64,000 nt of DNA from Geobacteraceae bacterium (GTDB taxonomy: Bacteria > Desulfobacterota > Desulfuromonadia > Geobacterales > Geobacteraceae), in assembly GCA_009773645.1 (NCBI GenBank), contig WSYB01000001.1, forward strand, positions 100,644-164,643. The letters run 5' to 3'. Under the pieces are notes generated by a model. The model saw only the letters and a list, made by a program, of their open reading frames with translations. It was not told the origin of the DNA and did no database searches. Each line of letters starts with the position of its first letter. Within the stretch, counting starts at the first letter, position 1. Of this stretch, positions 24,964-35,229 are shown piece by piece. Position numbers and translations under genes: made by a program.

Positions 24964-27900
24964 ATGAATCAATTATTTTTGGCGCCGAAGCAATTTGTCC
25001 TTCCATATGCACTGCTCACATCCCTGCTCCTGCTCCTGGCGATGCCTCCTGCGGTGCAGGCGGCCACAGTGGCAGTTGGGACATGGCCACAGGCTATCGC
25101 GGTGAACCCTGCCACTAACAAGTTCTACGTGGCAAACTATGGCTTTGGCAACAACGTTACGGTAATCGACGGGGCCACCAATGCTACCATCACCGTGGCC
25201 GCAGGCACTGAGCCGCGGGCCGTAGCGGTGAACCCGGTCACCAACAGGATATACGTGGCGAACTATGGAAGTCACAACGTCACGGTAGTCGACGGAGCCA
25301 CCAATTCTACCACAACCATAGCCACAGGGGCATCTCCCGTGAGCATTGCGGTGAACCCGGTCACCAACAGGATCTACGTGGTTAATTCTGGCAGCTACGA
25401 TGTCACGGTGATCGACGGGGCCACCAACGCCACCAGCACCGTGGCAGCTGGGACAGCTCCATCTGCCGTGGCGGTGAACCCGGTTACCAACAAGATCTAC
25501 GTGGCAAATTTCAGCAACGACCTCACGGTGATTGACGGAGCGAGCAACACCACCAGCAACGTTGCAATAGGGGCATCACAAAGGCTCCTAGCGGTGAACC
25601 CGATTACCAACAAGATTTATGTAACGAACCAAAGCAACAACGTTACGGTGATCGACGGAGCGAGCAACGCTACCAGCACGGTAGCCGCAGGGGCGGGATC
25701 TTTTGCCGTAGCGGTGAACCCGGTCACTAACAGGGTCTACGTGTCCAACCAAACCAGCAATGACGTAACGATAATCGACGGAGCCACCAACACTACCAGC
25801 ACCGTGGCTGTAGGGACATCCCCGCGGGGGCTAGCGGTCAACCCGACCACAAATACGATTTACGTGACGAACGGCGGCAGCGCAAACGTCACGGTGATCG
25901 ATGGGGCCACCAATGCCACCAGCACGGTAGCTGCAGGGACAATACCTATTGCCGTGGCGGTGAACCCGGTCACCAACAAGATCCACGTGGCGAACTATGG
26001 CAGCAACACCGTCACGGTGCTCGACGGGGCCGCCAACACCACCAGCACGGTGGCCGCTGGGACATTGCCCTATGCCGTGGCGGTGAACCCGGTCACCAAC
26101 AAGATCTACGTGACGAACTACAACAGCAACAACGTCACGGTGATCGACGGGGCTACCAATGCCACCAGCACAGTGGCTGCGGGGACAAATCCCAGGGCCG
26201 TAGCGGTGAACCCCGCCACCAACAAGATCTACGTAGCGAACTTTAGCAGCGCCAATGTCACGGTGATCGACGGGGCCACCAATGCTACCAGCACCGTGGC
26301 TGCGGGGACAAAACCCTATGCCGTAGCGGTGAACCCGGTCACCGACAAGATCTACGTGGCGAACTTTGGCAGCAACAACATCACATTGATCGACGGGGCC
26401 ACCAATGCTACCAGCACCGTGGCTGCGGGGACAAGTCCCTTTGCTGTAGCGGTGAACCCGGTCACCAACAAGATCTACGTGGCGAACGAAGGCAGCAACA
26501 ATGTCACGGTGATCGATGGCGTCACCAATGCCACCAGCACCGTGGCCGCGGGAGGGGGGGCAGCCGTAGCTGTGAACCCTGTTACCAACAGGATATATGT
26601 GGCGAAGTATGGCACCGGCGAATGCACGGTGATCGACGGGGCCACCAACGCCACCAGTACCGTGGTTGTGGGGATAAATCCACAGGCCATAACGGTGAAC
26701 CCGGTCACCAACAAGATCTACGTGGCGAATTATGGCAGCGCCAATGTCACGGTGATCGACGGCGCCAGCAACGCCACCACCACCGTGGCCGTGGGGACAA
26801 ATCCAACTGTCATAGCGGTTAACCCGGCCACCAACAGGATCTACGTGGCAACCAGCGGTATCGTCACGTTTATCGACGGGGTCACCAACGCCACCAGTCA
26901 CATGTTTGCCGACACAAATAATCCGCGGGACGTGGCGGTGAACCCGGTCACCAACAGGGTCTACATAACAAACCAAACCAGCAACGATGTCACGGTGATC
27001 GACGAGCAGGCGGCACAGCCCATCCCGCTGTCGGTGGTCATCGCACCGCTCAGCAATAACGTGTCCTCGTCCCCGACCCCAACCTTCTCCCTGACGGCAG
27101 CGAGCACCTTTACACCGCCGACCATTTTGCAGAATGTCTACTACCAGTACGACACCTGGCAGGGGGAATGGAAATCGGCGACTACGTTTAATGGAACCAG
27201 CGGCACGGTGAATGACGCGACACCGCTCCTGAAGGGGGGCCATGTCCTCTACATGTTCGCCACGGATGGCCAGGAGGCGACGTCGACCAACACCGGCTAC
27301 CAGGGGAGCCCGCTGATCGGCTCCATCGCCGCCTATGCCTTTACCGTTACCGGCCCCATTCCAACTCCGCCATCGGCCACTTCCGGTGCTGCGACCAGCA
27401 TCACCCAGACCGGCGCGACCCTGAACGGCACCGTGAACGACAACGGGGCCGACACCACGATCACCTTCGAGTACGGATTGACTACGGCTCACGGCAGCAG
27501 CGCCTCCGGGGGGACAGTGGCTAGCGGGGCGGGGAGCACGGCGGTATCGGCCGCCATAAGCGGCCTTGCCTGCGGCACGACCTATCACTTCCGGGTCAAT
27601 GCTGTCAATAGCGGTGGCACGACCAACGGCTCCGACCAGACCTTCACGACCGCCGCGTGCACCTACACCATCAGTGCCGCCGTGATCGGCGGTAACGGCA
27701 GCATCTCCTGCACGAGCCCCGTCAACCAGGGGAACAGCAGCACCTGCACCATCACCCCGGCTGGGGAGTATCACCTGGCCACCTTCACCGACGACACCGT
27801 GGACAAACTGGCCTCGGTGTCGTCGGGCAGCTACACCATCAGCAGCGTCACCGCCAATCACGCAATTGTCGGCACCTTCGCCCCCGATCCGGGCACCGCA

Positions 27901-30900
27901 AACAGTGGTCTGCCTGCCGGGCCGGGAGATATCATAACCGTGGCCGGGGGGGGAGTCGGAGACGGGGTGACAGCCACTTCGGCAAGCCTCTATTATCCCC
28001 GCGACGTAACCGTCGACGGCGCCGGGAACTACTATATCGCGGATTATGATAACAATCGCATCCGGAAGGTCGACGGGGCAACCGGGGTGATCACCACGGT
28101 GGCGGGGAACGGGAACTACGCCTATTCCGGCGACAACGGTCCGGCCATCGCGGCGGCGCTCGCTCGGCCAACCGGCGTTGCCGTGGACGGCGCCGGGAAC
28201 CTCTACATCGCCGATAGCGGCAACCATCGCATCCGCAGGGTCGACGCTGCGACCGGAATCATCACCACCGTGGCGGGAACCGGGGCTCAAGGATATTCAG
28301 GCGACGGCGGGGCAGCCACCGCAGCGGCGCTCAATCGGCCAATCGGTGTGGTCGTGGACGGCGCGGGGAATGTCTACCTTGCGGATACCAATAACAGTCG
28401 CATCCGGAAGATCGACGGTGCTACCGGGATAATCACCACGGTGGCGGGGAACGGGACTTTCGGCTACTCCGGCGACGGCGGGGCGGCCACTGCCGCCACC
28501 CTGCGACTCAGCGACTTCGTGAACACAGACAGAAGCGGTATCGCCTTGGACGGCGCCGGAAACCTCCACATTGCCGACACCTTCAACCATCGCATCCGCA
28601 AGGTGGACCTTGCTACCGGGATAATCACCACGGTGGCGGGGAACGGGATCTACGACAATACCGGCGATGGCGGGACGGCCACTTCTGCGGCCATATCGTA
28701 CCCGTCCGACATCGCCTTCGACGGCGCGGGAAACCTTTACCTGGTGGGGTACCACCGCATCCGCAAGGTGGACGCTGCCACAGGGATAATAAGCACCTTC
28801 GCCGGGAACGGGCAGTTCAGCTATTCCGGCGACGGCGGGGCGGCCACCGCAGCGGCGCTCGGTAACCCCTACGGCATCGCCGCGGACGGCGCGGGGAATC
28901 TCTACATTGCGGACACCTCCAACCACCGCATCCGGAGGGTAGACGGTGCGACGGGGGTGATCAGCACCATCGCAGGGACCGGGCAGTACCAATTCGGCGG
29001 TGACGGCGTGGCGGCCACTGAGGCCCGGCTCGGCATCAACCTCAGAGCCGTCGCCTTTGACGGCGCCGGGAACTACTACATTACGGATTCTGATAACAAT
29101 CGCATCAGGAAGGTGGACGGCGTAACAGGGGTGATCGGCACCGTGGCTGGAAACGGGGTTGCCGGCTATTCAGGCGACAATGGGCCGGCCACTGCGGCGG
29201 CACTCTATTCCCCGCGCGGCGTTGCCTTCGACAGCGCCGAGAACCTCTATATTCCGGATACCGCCAACAATCGCATCCGCAAGGTGGACGTTGCTACAGG
29301 GATAATCAGTACCGTGGCGGGGAATGGGGTTTTCGGCTATTCAGGCGACGGCGGCGCGGCTACTTCAGCGGCGATTAAACAGCCTGCCGGCATCGCCTTC
29401 GACGGCGCCGGGAATTTGTACATTGTGGACAACTATAACCAGCGCATCCGAAAGGTGGACGGTGCGACAGGAACGATCAGCACCGTGGCAGGGAACGGAG
29501 TTGCCGGTTATGCCGGTGACGGTGGAGCGGCAATTGCGGCCGCTGTTCAGCTCGACCACACCAGCGGCATCGCCTTCGACGGCACCGGGAACCTCTACAT
29601 CGCGGACACCACCAACAACCGTATACGCAAGGTGGACGGCACGACCGGGATAATCACCACCGTGGCAGGTGATGGAAGCTACAACTACTACGGTGACGGC
29701 AATTTGGCCACCTCGGCGGCGCTCAAATACCCTGCCGGTGTTGCCTTTGACGGCGCCGGGAACCTTTACATCGGGGATGCGGGCAACCAGCGTATCCGGA
29801 AGGTGACCAGCACGACGGGGGTGATCACCACCGTGGCGGGAAATGGGGGCAACGGGTATTCCGGCGACGGTGGACCGGCCACCGCGGCGAAATTATCGTG
29901 GCCCTATGGCGTTACCGTCTATGGCAACGGAAACATCTACATAGCAGATTCGACTAACGGCCGCATCAGGAAGGTGCTCGGCGGCCCCAACCCGCCCACG
30001 ACCACAACCGGCTCTGCGGCCAGCATCACCCAGACCGGCGCGACCCTGAACGGCACCGTGAACGACAACGGAGGTGATACCGCCGTCACCTTCGAGTTCG
30101 GATTGACAACGGCATACGGCAGCAGCGCCTCCGGGGGGACAGTGGCCGCCGGGGCGGGGAGCACGGCGGTATCGGCCGCCGTCACCGGCCTTGCCTGCGG
30201 CGCCAGCTATCACTTCCGGGTCAACGGCGCCAGCAGCGGAGGCACTGCCAACGGCAGCGACCAGACCTTCAGCACGGCGGCATGTCCTGAAACAACCCCT
30301 CCTACAGTGACAGGTGCAATACCGACCGGGCCGACTGTTCGGCTTAACAGCAATGTAACAATTACATGGAATGAAAACATAGACTGCACGACGGTCAACA
30401 CCACGAACATCACAATCAGCGGCGGCGGGTGGACTTTATCAGGCTGTTCAGGCAACCAGGCGGTGTTCACAACAAGCGGGCAGTCAAGTTCAACTCCTTA
30501 CACCGTGACAGTATTGACCGCAGTCAAGGACCTTGCCGGCAATGCCATGGCTGCTGATTACACATGGACTTTCACTACGGGTTCAACACAAGTCTACGGG
30601 CATATACTCGACGACAACACTGTTGCATTATGGCGTCTGAACGAAGCCTCTGCTTCTTCCAACGCCGTTAATGAAACCGGTGTTTACCATCTCACTCAAT
30701 TTGGCAACCCGGATGCAATTCCCGGCAAGATCGATAACGGGCGTCTGCTGGGCGGGACCTCCAAGTATTTCCAGAGTCCCGGAGATGCCAGTCTCGGAGC
30801 GGCTCTCAATGGCGACTGGACCTATGAAGGGTGGGTCTACCTTGATCCATCCTTCAACACGGGGGCCAACCTCTTTATCTACAATGGTCTGGCTTTTTCA

Positions 30901-32298
30901 TTCAATCAGCCGGACACGATTCTTGCCGAAGTCGGGATCCTGGCGGACAGGAAGATCTATTGGCATCAATGGCAGTCCACCAGCAGCTATACCGAGATTG
31001 CTTCCAATGCCACCCTCCAGACCGGGCAATACTATCATCTTGCCGTATCAAGAACTGCTCAGGGCGGCAACCTCTACACGTACCGTATTTATGTGAACGG
31101 CATCCTCGACAAAACTACAACCGGCGTCGCCGGACTTTCGTACCCTGTGTCCGGAGCTTCGCATTATATCGGCCTGGGTAATTTCACTTCCATTGTAGGT
31201 TTTGGGATAGGAGGTAACGTACTCAATGGCAGCCTCGATGATACGCGCATCAGCAAGGTAGCCCGCACCGATGCAGAGATTCTAGAGTCCTCTCAGCGAG
31301 TAGCGCCGGCTTATACCGTAAACTTTGTTGTCTCCCCACTTGGGACAGGAACACTTACCGGTACAACAAGCCAGAGCGGGATAGCCAGCGGCGGTAGCAC
31401 CACGGCAGTCACTCCTGCTCCCAACGCCGGTTACAGCTTCGTCAACTGGACCGGCACAGGCGGCTTTGCGACCAGTACCAGCAATCCTCTGACGGTGACG
31501 AATGTCACGGCGAATATGACAGTCACGGCGAACTTTGCTGACAGCCAGGTCCCCACCGATGGCACCCTCACCGCCACCCCCGGCAACGGCCAGGTCTCTC
31601 TTTCCTGGACAGCCGCCGCGGATAACGTGGGAGTAACCGGCTACAAACTGGTCATCTCAACCACGGCCACACCCGCCGACTGCACCGGCACTGCCATTTA
31701 CAGCGGCACCGGACTCTCCTTTACCGACACCGGCCTCACCAACGGGACGACGTACTTCTACCGCGTCTGCGCCACGGACAATACCGGGAACACTTCCGGC
31801 GGCGTCACGGCCAGCGCCGCTCCCTTGCCTTCCCAGGTCGAGATGCCGCTGCAATACAATATTACCGCCTCGGCGGACAGCGACGGCACAATTTCGCAGC
31901 CCGGTGCAGTATCGGTCAACACCGGTGCCAGCCAGACCTTTACCTTTACGCCAAGATTCGGATATCACATCAAGGACGTCATCGTGGACGGGGCTTCAGT
32001 GGGGGCGATCTCCAGCTATACATTCACCAATGTCACGGCAAACCATGCCATCGAAGTCAGCTTTGCGGCTCCCGACGGCCGTTTGGCCTCTTCAGGCGGG
32101 ACTGCCGGCAGCGTATCCGTTGTTGATGCCATGGTAGCCCTGAGAATCGCCATTGGCGGCTTACCCCCGACTCCCGAACACTTTGTCCATGGCGACGTAG
32201 CTCCCCTGATAAATGGCAAACCGGTGCCGGACGGCAAGATCGACCTGGGGGACGCGATTGTGCTCCTCCGGAGGGTAGTGGGGCTGGTCAACTGGTAG
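24964..32298 (+). CDS. Giant secreted YVTN/NHL beta-propeller protein with C-terminal dockerin-like module
   Basis: 2444 residues with an N-terminal signal peptide (ends PAVQA). Modules in order: 16 YVTN repeats of about 41 residues (39-680; core AVNPVTNKIYVANYGSNNVT), an Ig-like piece, an FN3-like domain (about 800-895), an InlB-type repeat (900-975), about 12 NHL repeats of 56 residues (1012-1674; core DGAGNLYIADTNNNRIRKVD), a second FN3-like copy, a Big_5-type Ig domain (1779-1872), a LamG-like domain (1878-2112), InlB and FN3 modules, and a dockerin-like end (2383-2444) with DGKIDLGDAIVLLRRVVG. Only its second F-hand loop looks canonical. The ATG at 24964 has SD GGAGGT. The next gene encodes a cohesin-like lipoprotein, the obvious anchor. 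Likely a cell-surface adhesion or binding protein. Confidence 0.88.
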   Translation: MNQLFLAPKQFVLPYALLTSLLLLLAMPPAVQAATVAVGTWPQAIAVNPATNKFYVANYGFGNNVTVIDGATNATITVAAGTEPRAVAVNPVTNRIYVANYGSHNVTVVDGATNSTTTIATGASPVSIAVNPVTNRIYVVNSGSYDVTVIDGATNATSTVAAGTAPSAVAVNPVTNKIYVANFSNDLTVIDGASNTTSNVAIGASQRLLAVNPITNKIYVTNQSNNVTVIDGASNATSTVAAGAGSFAVAVNPVTNRVYVSNQTSNDVTIIDGATNTTSTVAVGTSPRGLAVNPTTNTIYVTNGGSANVTVIDGATNATSTVAAGTIPIAVAVNPVTNKIHVANYGSNTVTVLDGAANTTSTVAAGTLPYAVAVNPVTNKIYVTNYNSNNVTVIDGATNATSTVAAGTNPRAVAVNPATNKIYVANFSSANVTVIDGATNATSTVAAGTKPYAVAVNPVTDKIYVANFGSNNITLIDGATNATSTVAAGTSPFAVAVNPVTNKIYVANEGSNNVTVIDGVTNATSTVAAGGGAAVAVNPVTNRIYVAKYGTGECTVIDGATNATSTVVVGINPQAITVNPVTNKIYVANYGSANVTVIDGASNATTTVAVGTNPTVIAVNPATNRIYVATSGIVTFIDGVTNATSHMFADTNNPRDVAVNPVTNRVYITNQTSNDVTVIDEQAAQPIPLSVVIAPLSNNVSSSPTPTFSLTAASTFTPPTILQNVYYQYDTWQGEWKSATTFNGTSGTVNDATPLLKGGHVLYMFATDGQEATSTNTGYQGSPLIGSIAAYAFTVTGPIPTPPSATSGAATSITQTGATLNGTVNDNGADTTITFEYGLTTAHGSSASGGTVASGAGSTAVSAAISGLACGTTYHFRVNAVNSGGTTNGSDQTFTTAACTYTISAAVIGGNGSISCTSPVNQGNSSTCTITPAGEYHLATFTDDTVDKLASVSSGSYTISSVTANHAIVGTFAPDPGTANSGLPAGPGDIITVAGGGVGDGVTATSASLYYPRDVTVDGAGNYYIADYDNNRIRKVDGATGVITTVAGNGNYAYSGDNGPAIAAALARPTGVAVDGAGNLYIADSGNHRIRRVDAATGIITTVAGTGAQGYSGDGGAATAAALNRPIGVVVDGAGNVYLADTNNSRIRKIDGATGIITTVAGNGTFGYSGDGGAATAATLRLSDFVNTDRSGIALDGAGNLHIADTFNHRIRKVDLATGIITTVAGNGIYDNTGDGGTATSAAISYPSDIAFDGAGNLYLVGYHRIRKVDAATGIISTFAGNGQFSYSGDGGAATAAALGNPYGIAADGAGNLYIADTSNHRIRRVDGATGVISTIAGTGQYQFGGDGVAATEARLGINLRAVAFDGAGNYYITDSDNNRIRKVDGVTGVIGTVAGNGVAGYSGDNGPATAAALYSPRGVAFDSAENLYIPDTANNRIRKVDVATGIISTVAGNGVFGYSGDGGAATSAAIKQPAGIAFDGAGNLYIVDNYNQRIRKVDGATGTISTVAGNGVAGYAGDGGAAIAAAVQLDHTSGIAFDGTGNLYIADTTNNRIRKVDGTTGIITTVAGDGSYNYYGDGNLATSAALKYPAGVAFDGAGNLYIGDAGNQRIRKVTSTTGVITTVAGNGGNGYSGDGGPATAAKLSWPYGVTVYGNGNIYIADSTNGRIRKVLGGPNPPTTTTGSAASITQTGATLNGTVNDNGGDTAVTFEFGLTTAYGSSASGGTVAAGAGSTAVSAAVTGLACGASYHFRVNGASSGGTANGSDQTFSTAACPETTPPTVTGAIPTGPTVRLNSNVTITWNENIDCTTVNTTNITISGGGWTLSGCSGNQAVFTTSGQSSSTPYTVTVLTAVKDLAGNAMAADYTWTFTTGSTQVYGHILDDNTVALWRLNEASASSNAVNETGVYHLTQFGNPDAIPGKIDNGRLLGGTSKYFQSPGDASLGAALNGDWTYEGWVYLDPSFNTGANLFIYNGLAFSFNQPDTILAEVGILADRKIYWHQWQSTSSYTEIASNATLQTGQYYHLAVSRTAQGGNLYTYRIYVNGILDKTTTGVAGLSYPVSGASHYIGLGNFTSIVGFGIGGNVLNGSLDDTRISKVARTDAEILESSQRVAPAYTVNFVVSPLGTGTLTGTTSQSGIASGGSTTAVTPAPNAGYSFVNWTGTGGFATSTSNPLTVTNVTANMTVTANFADSQVPTDGTLTATPGNGQVSLSWTAAADNVGVTGYKLVISTTATPADCTGTAIYSGTGLSFTDTGLTNGTTYFYRVCATDNTGNTSGGVTASAAPLPSQVEMPLQYNITASADSDGTISQPGAVSVNTGASQTFTFTPRFGYHIKDVIVDGASVGAISSYTFTNVTANHAIEVSFAAPDGRLASSGGTAGSVSVVDAMVALRIAIGGLPPTPEHFVHGDVAPLINGKPVPDGKIDLGDAIVLLRRVVGLVNW

Positions 32299-32351
32299 AT
32301 AAATTGTAATCCAACGTCATTGATATCAGTTCATTCATGCGAGGTAGAGAT

Positions 32352-32852
32352 ATGCGAAAAAGAATTCCGTGGGCTCTGTTATTGGTATTCGTGGCGGCGT
32401 GCTTTACCGGTTGCGGCGGCGGCACAACAGGCGGCACCGCCGGCCGGCAGGCCGTGGCAACCATGAAGGCCGTTGCCCTGCCGGCAGGTAGTGCGATCGG
32501 CGGCATCAGCCTGACGCTGAACTTCCCCAAGGGGGTCACTTTCGCCACCGACTCGGGCGGTAAGGTCGCCGGGTCGGTAGTGCAGATAACCGGCGTGCCG
32601 GACCCCGCCATGACCCAGGTCATGGCGGAGTATACACCGGCCGGCGAAGCGGCAGACGGGAAACTGAAAATAATCGTCCTGAATGCGGTGGGTTTCGGAC
32701 CGGGGGAGACGGTCACCATCAAGGGGGACATCACGCCCGGCTACTTCCCCAAGGGGGGCGACTTCACCCTGACCGATTTCGACGCCAGGGACTTAAACGG
32801 CATTTCCATCACAGACATTCTGACTTATAGCTTCACTGCCGATATAAGCTAA
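32352..32852 (+). CDS. Cohesin-like lipoprotein
   Basis: 166 residues. A lipoprotein signal with Cys21 in FTGC (Cys17 in VAAC is an alternative) is followed by a Gly/Thr linker. The single beta-sandwich domain reads like a cohesin: GGISLTLNFPKGVTF near the start, GKLKIIVLNAVGFGPGETVT later, and a final DFDARDLNG segment. Cohesins bind dockerins; the gene directly upstream ends in a dockerin-like module, so a surface-anchoring pair is inferred. The ATG at 32352 with GAGGTAGAGAT upstream is preferred to the ATG at 32337. The fold call rests on pattern only. Confidence 0.65.
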   Translation: MRKRIPWALLLVFVAACFTGCGGGTTGGTAGRQAVATMKAVALPAGSAIGGISLTLNFPKGVTFATDSGGKVAGSVVQITGVPDPAMTQVMAEYTPAGEAADGKLKIIVLNAVGFGPGETVTIKGDITPGYFPKGGDFTLTDFDARDLNGISITDILTYSFTADIS

Positions 32853-32870
32853 TGCAAACGGGGTAACCTC

Positions 32871-34160
32871 ATGAAACCATTCAGCAGCGCGCTATTCTAC
32901 CTGATGATCACTGCAACAGCCGCCTTCGCCTCCGAAGCGTCCTTTGAAAAAAACATCGCCAGGGGAATAGCCGCAATCGAAAGCGCCGACTATCCGGCGG
33001 CTGTCCAGGAATTCCAGGCCGCGGTCAATGAGCGGCCGGACGACCCGGAAGCAACCCTCTATCTGGGCATAGCGCTGAACCGGGCCCGGGACAAAGATGC
33101 CGAAACGGTCCTGAAGAAGGCCCTGGCAATGGCGCCCGACAACCCCAGGACGAACATGGAACTGGGCATCCTCTACTTTAACCGCCAAATTTACGCGGAA
33201 GCGGCGGACTACTTTGACAACGCCATGAGGATAGCGCCGGGGAGTGAACTGTCGGCAGCAGCGGAAGAGTATCTGCGCCTCTTAAGGGGCGCTGACGGCG
33301 AGAAACGCTGGTGGTTGAAATTCATGACCGGCATGCAATACGACAGCAACGTCGTGCTGAATGCCGATGGCACTCCCCTTCCCCAGGGGATTTCACGTAA
33401 ATCGGACTGGCGGGGGATCATCAACCTGCGCGGGAATTACAGCATTGCCAAAAACGATCAGGGAGAAGCCACTGTCGGATACAGCCTGTACCAGAGTCTT
33501 CATACCAGGCTTGACGATTTCAACATCACCCAGAACCTGGTGGACGTAACGGGACGATACGACCTTTCACCCCTTTTCAGTGTCAAGGCCGCCTACACCT
33601 TCGAATACCTGCTCCTCGGCGGGGACACGTACGATTACGCCCATTCAGCCGGGCCTTCTTTCCTAATTTCAGAGGGAGAAGGCTTCAGCACGGTGATTGA
33701 TTATCGGTTCAGGGACATCTCGTTTAGAAACACCCCACTGTTTACCGACAACACCGACCGGACGGGGACCAACCACCAAGTCGGCATAACCCAGAATCTT
33801 TCCTTAGCCACCTCCGCCGCAGCACGGGTTGGTTACTATCATGATGAGGACAGGACCCGGAGAGAATTCTGGGATTACAGCGGCGATAAAGGGCTTGCCG
33901 GACTCACGTTCGTGCTCCCGCTCAAATTGGTGGGCGACCTGTATGGGGAGATCTACAACAAGCGGTATCGGGGAACAGATCCGTCGTCGGGCGTGAAAAG
34001 GGATGACACGACCTATACCGGGGCGGTTTCCGCCTCGAAATTCTTTGCCGAACGTTACAGCCTGACCCTCGGTTTTCTGTATACGCGTAACCGGTCAAAC
34101 AGTGCGCCTTTTGACTATTCAAGAAACATAACCAGCCTGTTTTTCAACGCGAGGTTCTAA
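32871..34160 (+). CDS. TPR plus outer-membrane beta-barrel protein, SLAM/DUF560-like
   Basis: 429 residues. A signal peptide (to about 20) is followed by three to four TPR units (about 25-140; PDDPEATLYLGIALNRA, PDNPRTNMELGILYF). The remainder is alternating amphipathic strands ending in Phe, as outer-membrane barrels do. This two-part plan is that of the surface lipoprotein assembly modulators, which move lipoproteins to the cell surface. The gene upstream encodes a lipoprotein whose partner is secreted, so export of that lipoprotein is a sensible job (inference). The start lies 18 bp after the lipoprotein stop. Plain porin or uncharacterised barrel is the alternative. Confidence 0.65.
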   Translation: MKPFSSALFYLMITATAAFASEASFEKNIARGIAAIESADYPAAVQEFQAAVNERPDDPEATLYLGIALNRARDKDAETVLKKALAMAPDNPRTNMELGILYFNRQIYAEAADYFDNAMRIAPGSELSAAAEEYLRLLRGADGEKRWWLKFMTGMQYDSNVVLNADGTPLPQGISRKSDWRGIINLRGNYSIAKNDQGEATVGYSLYQSLHTRLDDFNITQNLVDVTGRYDLSPLFSVKAAYTFEYLLLGGDTYDYAHSAGPSFLISEGEGFSTVIDYRFRDISFRNTPLFTDNTDRTGTNHQVGITQNLSLATSAAARVGYYHDEDRTRREFWDYSGDKGLAGLTFVLPLKLVGDLYGEIYNKRYRGTDPSSGVKRDDTTYTGAVSASKFFAERYSLTLGFLYTRNRSNSAPFDYSRNITSLFFNARF

Positions 34161-35039
34161 ATGAGACATTTAGCGTTTATCTCACTGTGCATCATGGTCC
34201 TGGCAGCATCAACTTCTGCCGCCCAGGCGGCCAAAGACGAAGTCGGCACCGTCGTTGCCCTGCGCGGCAGGTCAACCATCGAGAGGGACCGGGGAAGCGT
34301 CGAAGCAAAGGTCAAAAACGGCATCCTCCTCCATGACGCCATCACTACCGGCGAGGCATCGCGGGTCAAACTCCTCTTCATCGATGACAGCGTCCTTACC
34401 CTGGGGGAAAAATCCAGGATGGTGATAGAAGAGTTCATTCACAGCAAGGAAAACCGGGGCAAATCCATATTCAACCTGCTGGACGGGAAAATGCGTTCCG
34501 TGGTCGGCAAAACGAAATTCGAGGTGCACACCCCGACCGCGGTAGCCGCTGCCAGGGGGACGGTCATTTTATTTGAAGTGGGAATCATGAACGGAAAAAT
34601 ATATACGAAAATAGTCTGCCGGGAAGGGATAGTGGACGTCCGGAGCAATGTACCCGCAATCAGCGGCACCATCACCCTTACCGCCGGCATGACGGTGACC
34701 ATAGTGGAGGGTGAACCCCTCCCCCTCCCGAACACCGCGCCCGCGCCCGAGGTGGAGAAACTGAAGAAGGAGACGTCCTTGACGGGGAGCGAAATCACCT
34801 TGCCTAAACCGGAGATATCGTCGATCAATACCAGCCTGCTCAAGACGGACAAGCGGAAGCAGGACAAAAGTTCTGCGAAAGCAGTCGCCGGTGCTGCCGG
34901 TGCTGCTTCCAATGCGGACCTGCTGACCGCTGCCGGCATGATGTTAAGCAGCGACGTGCTCCTCATGGCAGCCCCGATTCAGCAGCAACCGGCAGTAAAA
35001 CAGCCGAACTCGGTCACGATAAATATTAACGTGAGGTGA
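34161..35039 (+). CDS. FecR-domain periplasmic protein
   Basis: 292 residues. A signal peptide (to about residue 23, ending AQAA) leads to a FecR domain: VGTVVALRGRSTIERD, then LLHDAITTGEASRVKLLFIDDS and TPTAVAAARGT. There is no membrane segment, so unlike iron-dicitrate FecR it acts in the periplasm and is not an anti-sigma factor. The C-terminal third is low-complexity (Pro/Lys/Ala). The ATG follows the barrel gene stop with no gap. FecR-type proteins are often found beside CHASE2 cyclases, as here (cyclase 257 bp downstream). It could be the ligand-binding partner of the CHASE2 domain. Confidence 0.85.
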   Translation: MRHLAFISLCIMVLAASTSAAQAAKDEVGTVVALRGRSTIERDRGSVEAKVKNGILLHDAITTGEASRVKLLFIDDSVLTLGEKSRMVIEEFIHSKENRGKSIFNLLDGKMRSVVGKTKFEVHTPTAVAAARGTVILFEVGIMNGKIYTKIVCREGIVDVRSNVPAISGTITLTAGMTVTIVEGEPLPLPNTAPAPEVEKLKKETSLTGSEITLPKPEISSINTSLLKTDKRKQDKSSAKAVAGAAGAASNADLLTAAGMMLSSDVLLMAAPIQQQPAVKQPNSVTININVR

Positions 35040-35070
35040 AACATCATCGGTAAGGATGCAGTGCCTTACA

Positions 35071-35229
35071 TGATGCTCTCGCAAATTCTCAAAAATAGTC
35101 CCCTCCCCCCTGGCGGGGGAGGGTCAGGGTGGGGGGGGAGTTGCCACTATTTCAGCAGGTTGCAGCTTCACCCACCCCCTGACCCCCTCCCGTCGAGGGA
35201 GGGGGAAAAGGCTTTTTGCGAATGCATCA
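35071..35229 (+). repeat. MITE-like element with 15-bp imperfect terminal inverted repeats
   Basis: TGATGCTCTCGCAAA (35071-35085) matches the complement of TTTGCGAATGCATCA (35215-35229) at 13 of 15 positions. The inside carries two CCCTCCCCC/GGGGGAGGG blocks. No coding capacity. The left end is repeated at 24480. No target-site duplication is clear. Confidence 0.65.

Noticed and set aside
25081-27005. CRISPR-like regular DNA repeats
   Set aside because: The 123-bp period is fully coding (YVTN units), with no short repeat/unique spacer pattern and no cas genes.
25831-28290. 819-codon open frame on the - strand
   Set aside because: It mirrors the repetitive YVTN/NHL coding sequence; the sense strand has the signal peptide, SD and domain repeats.
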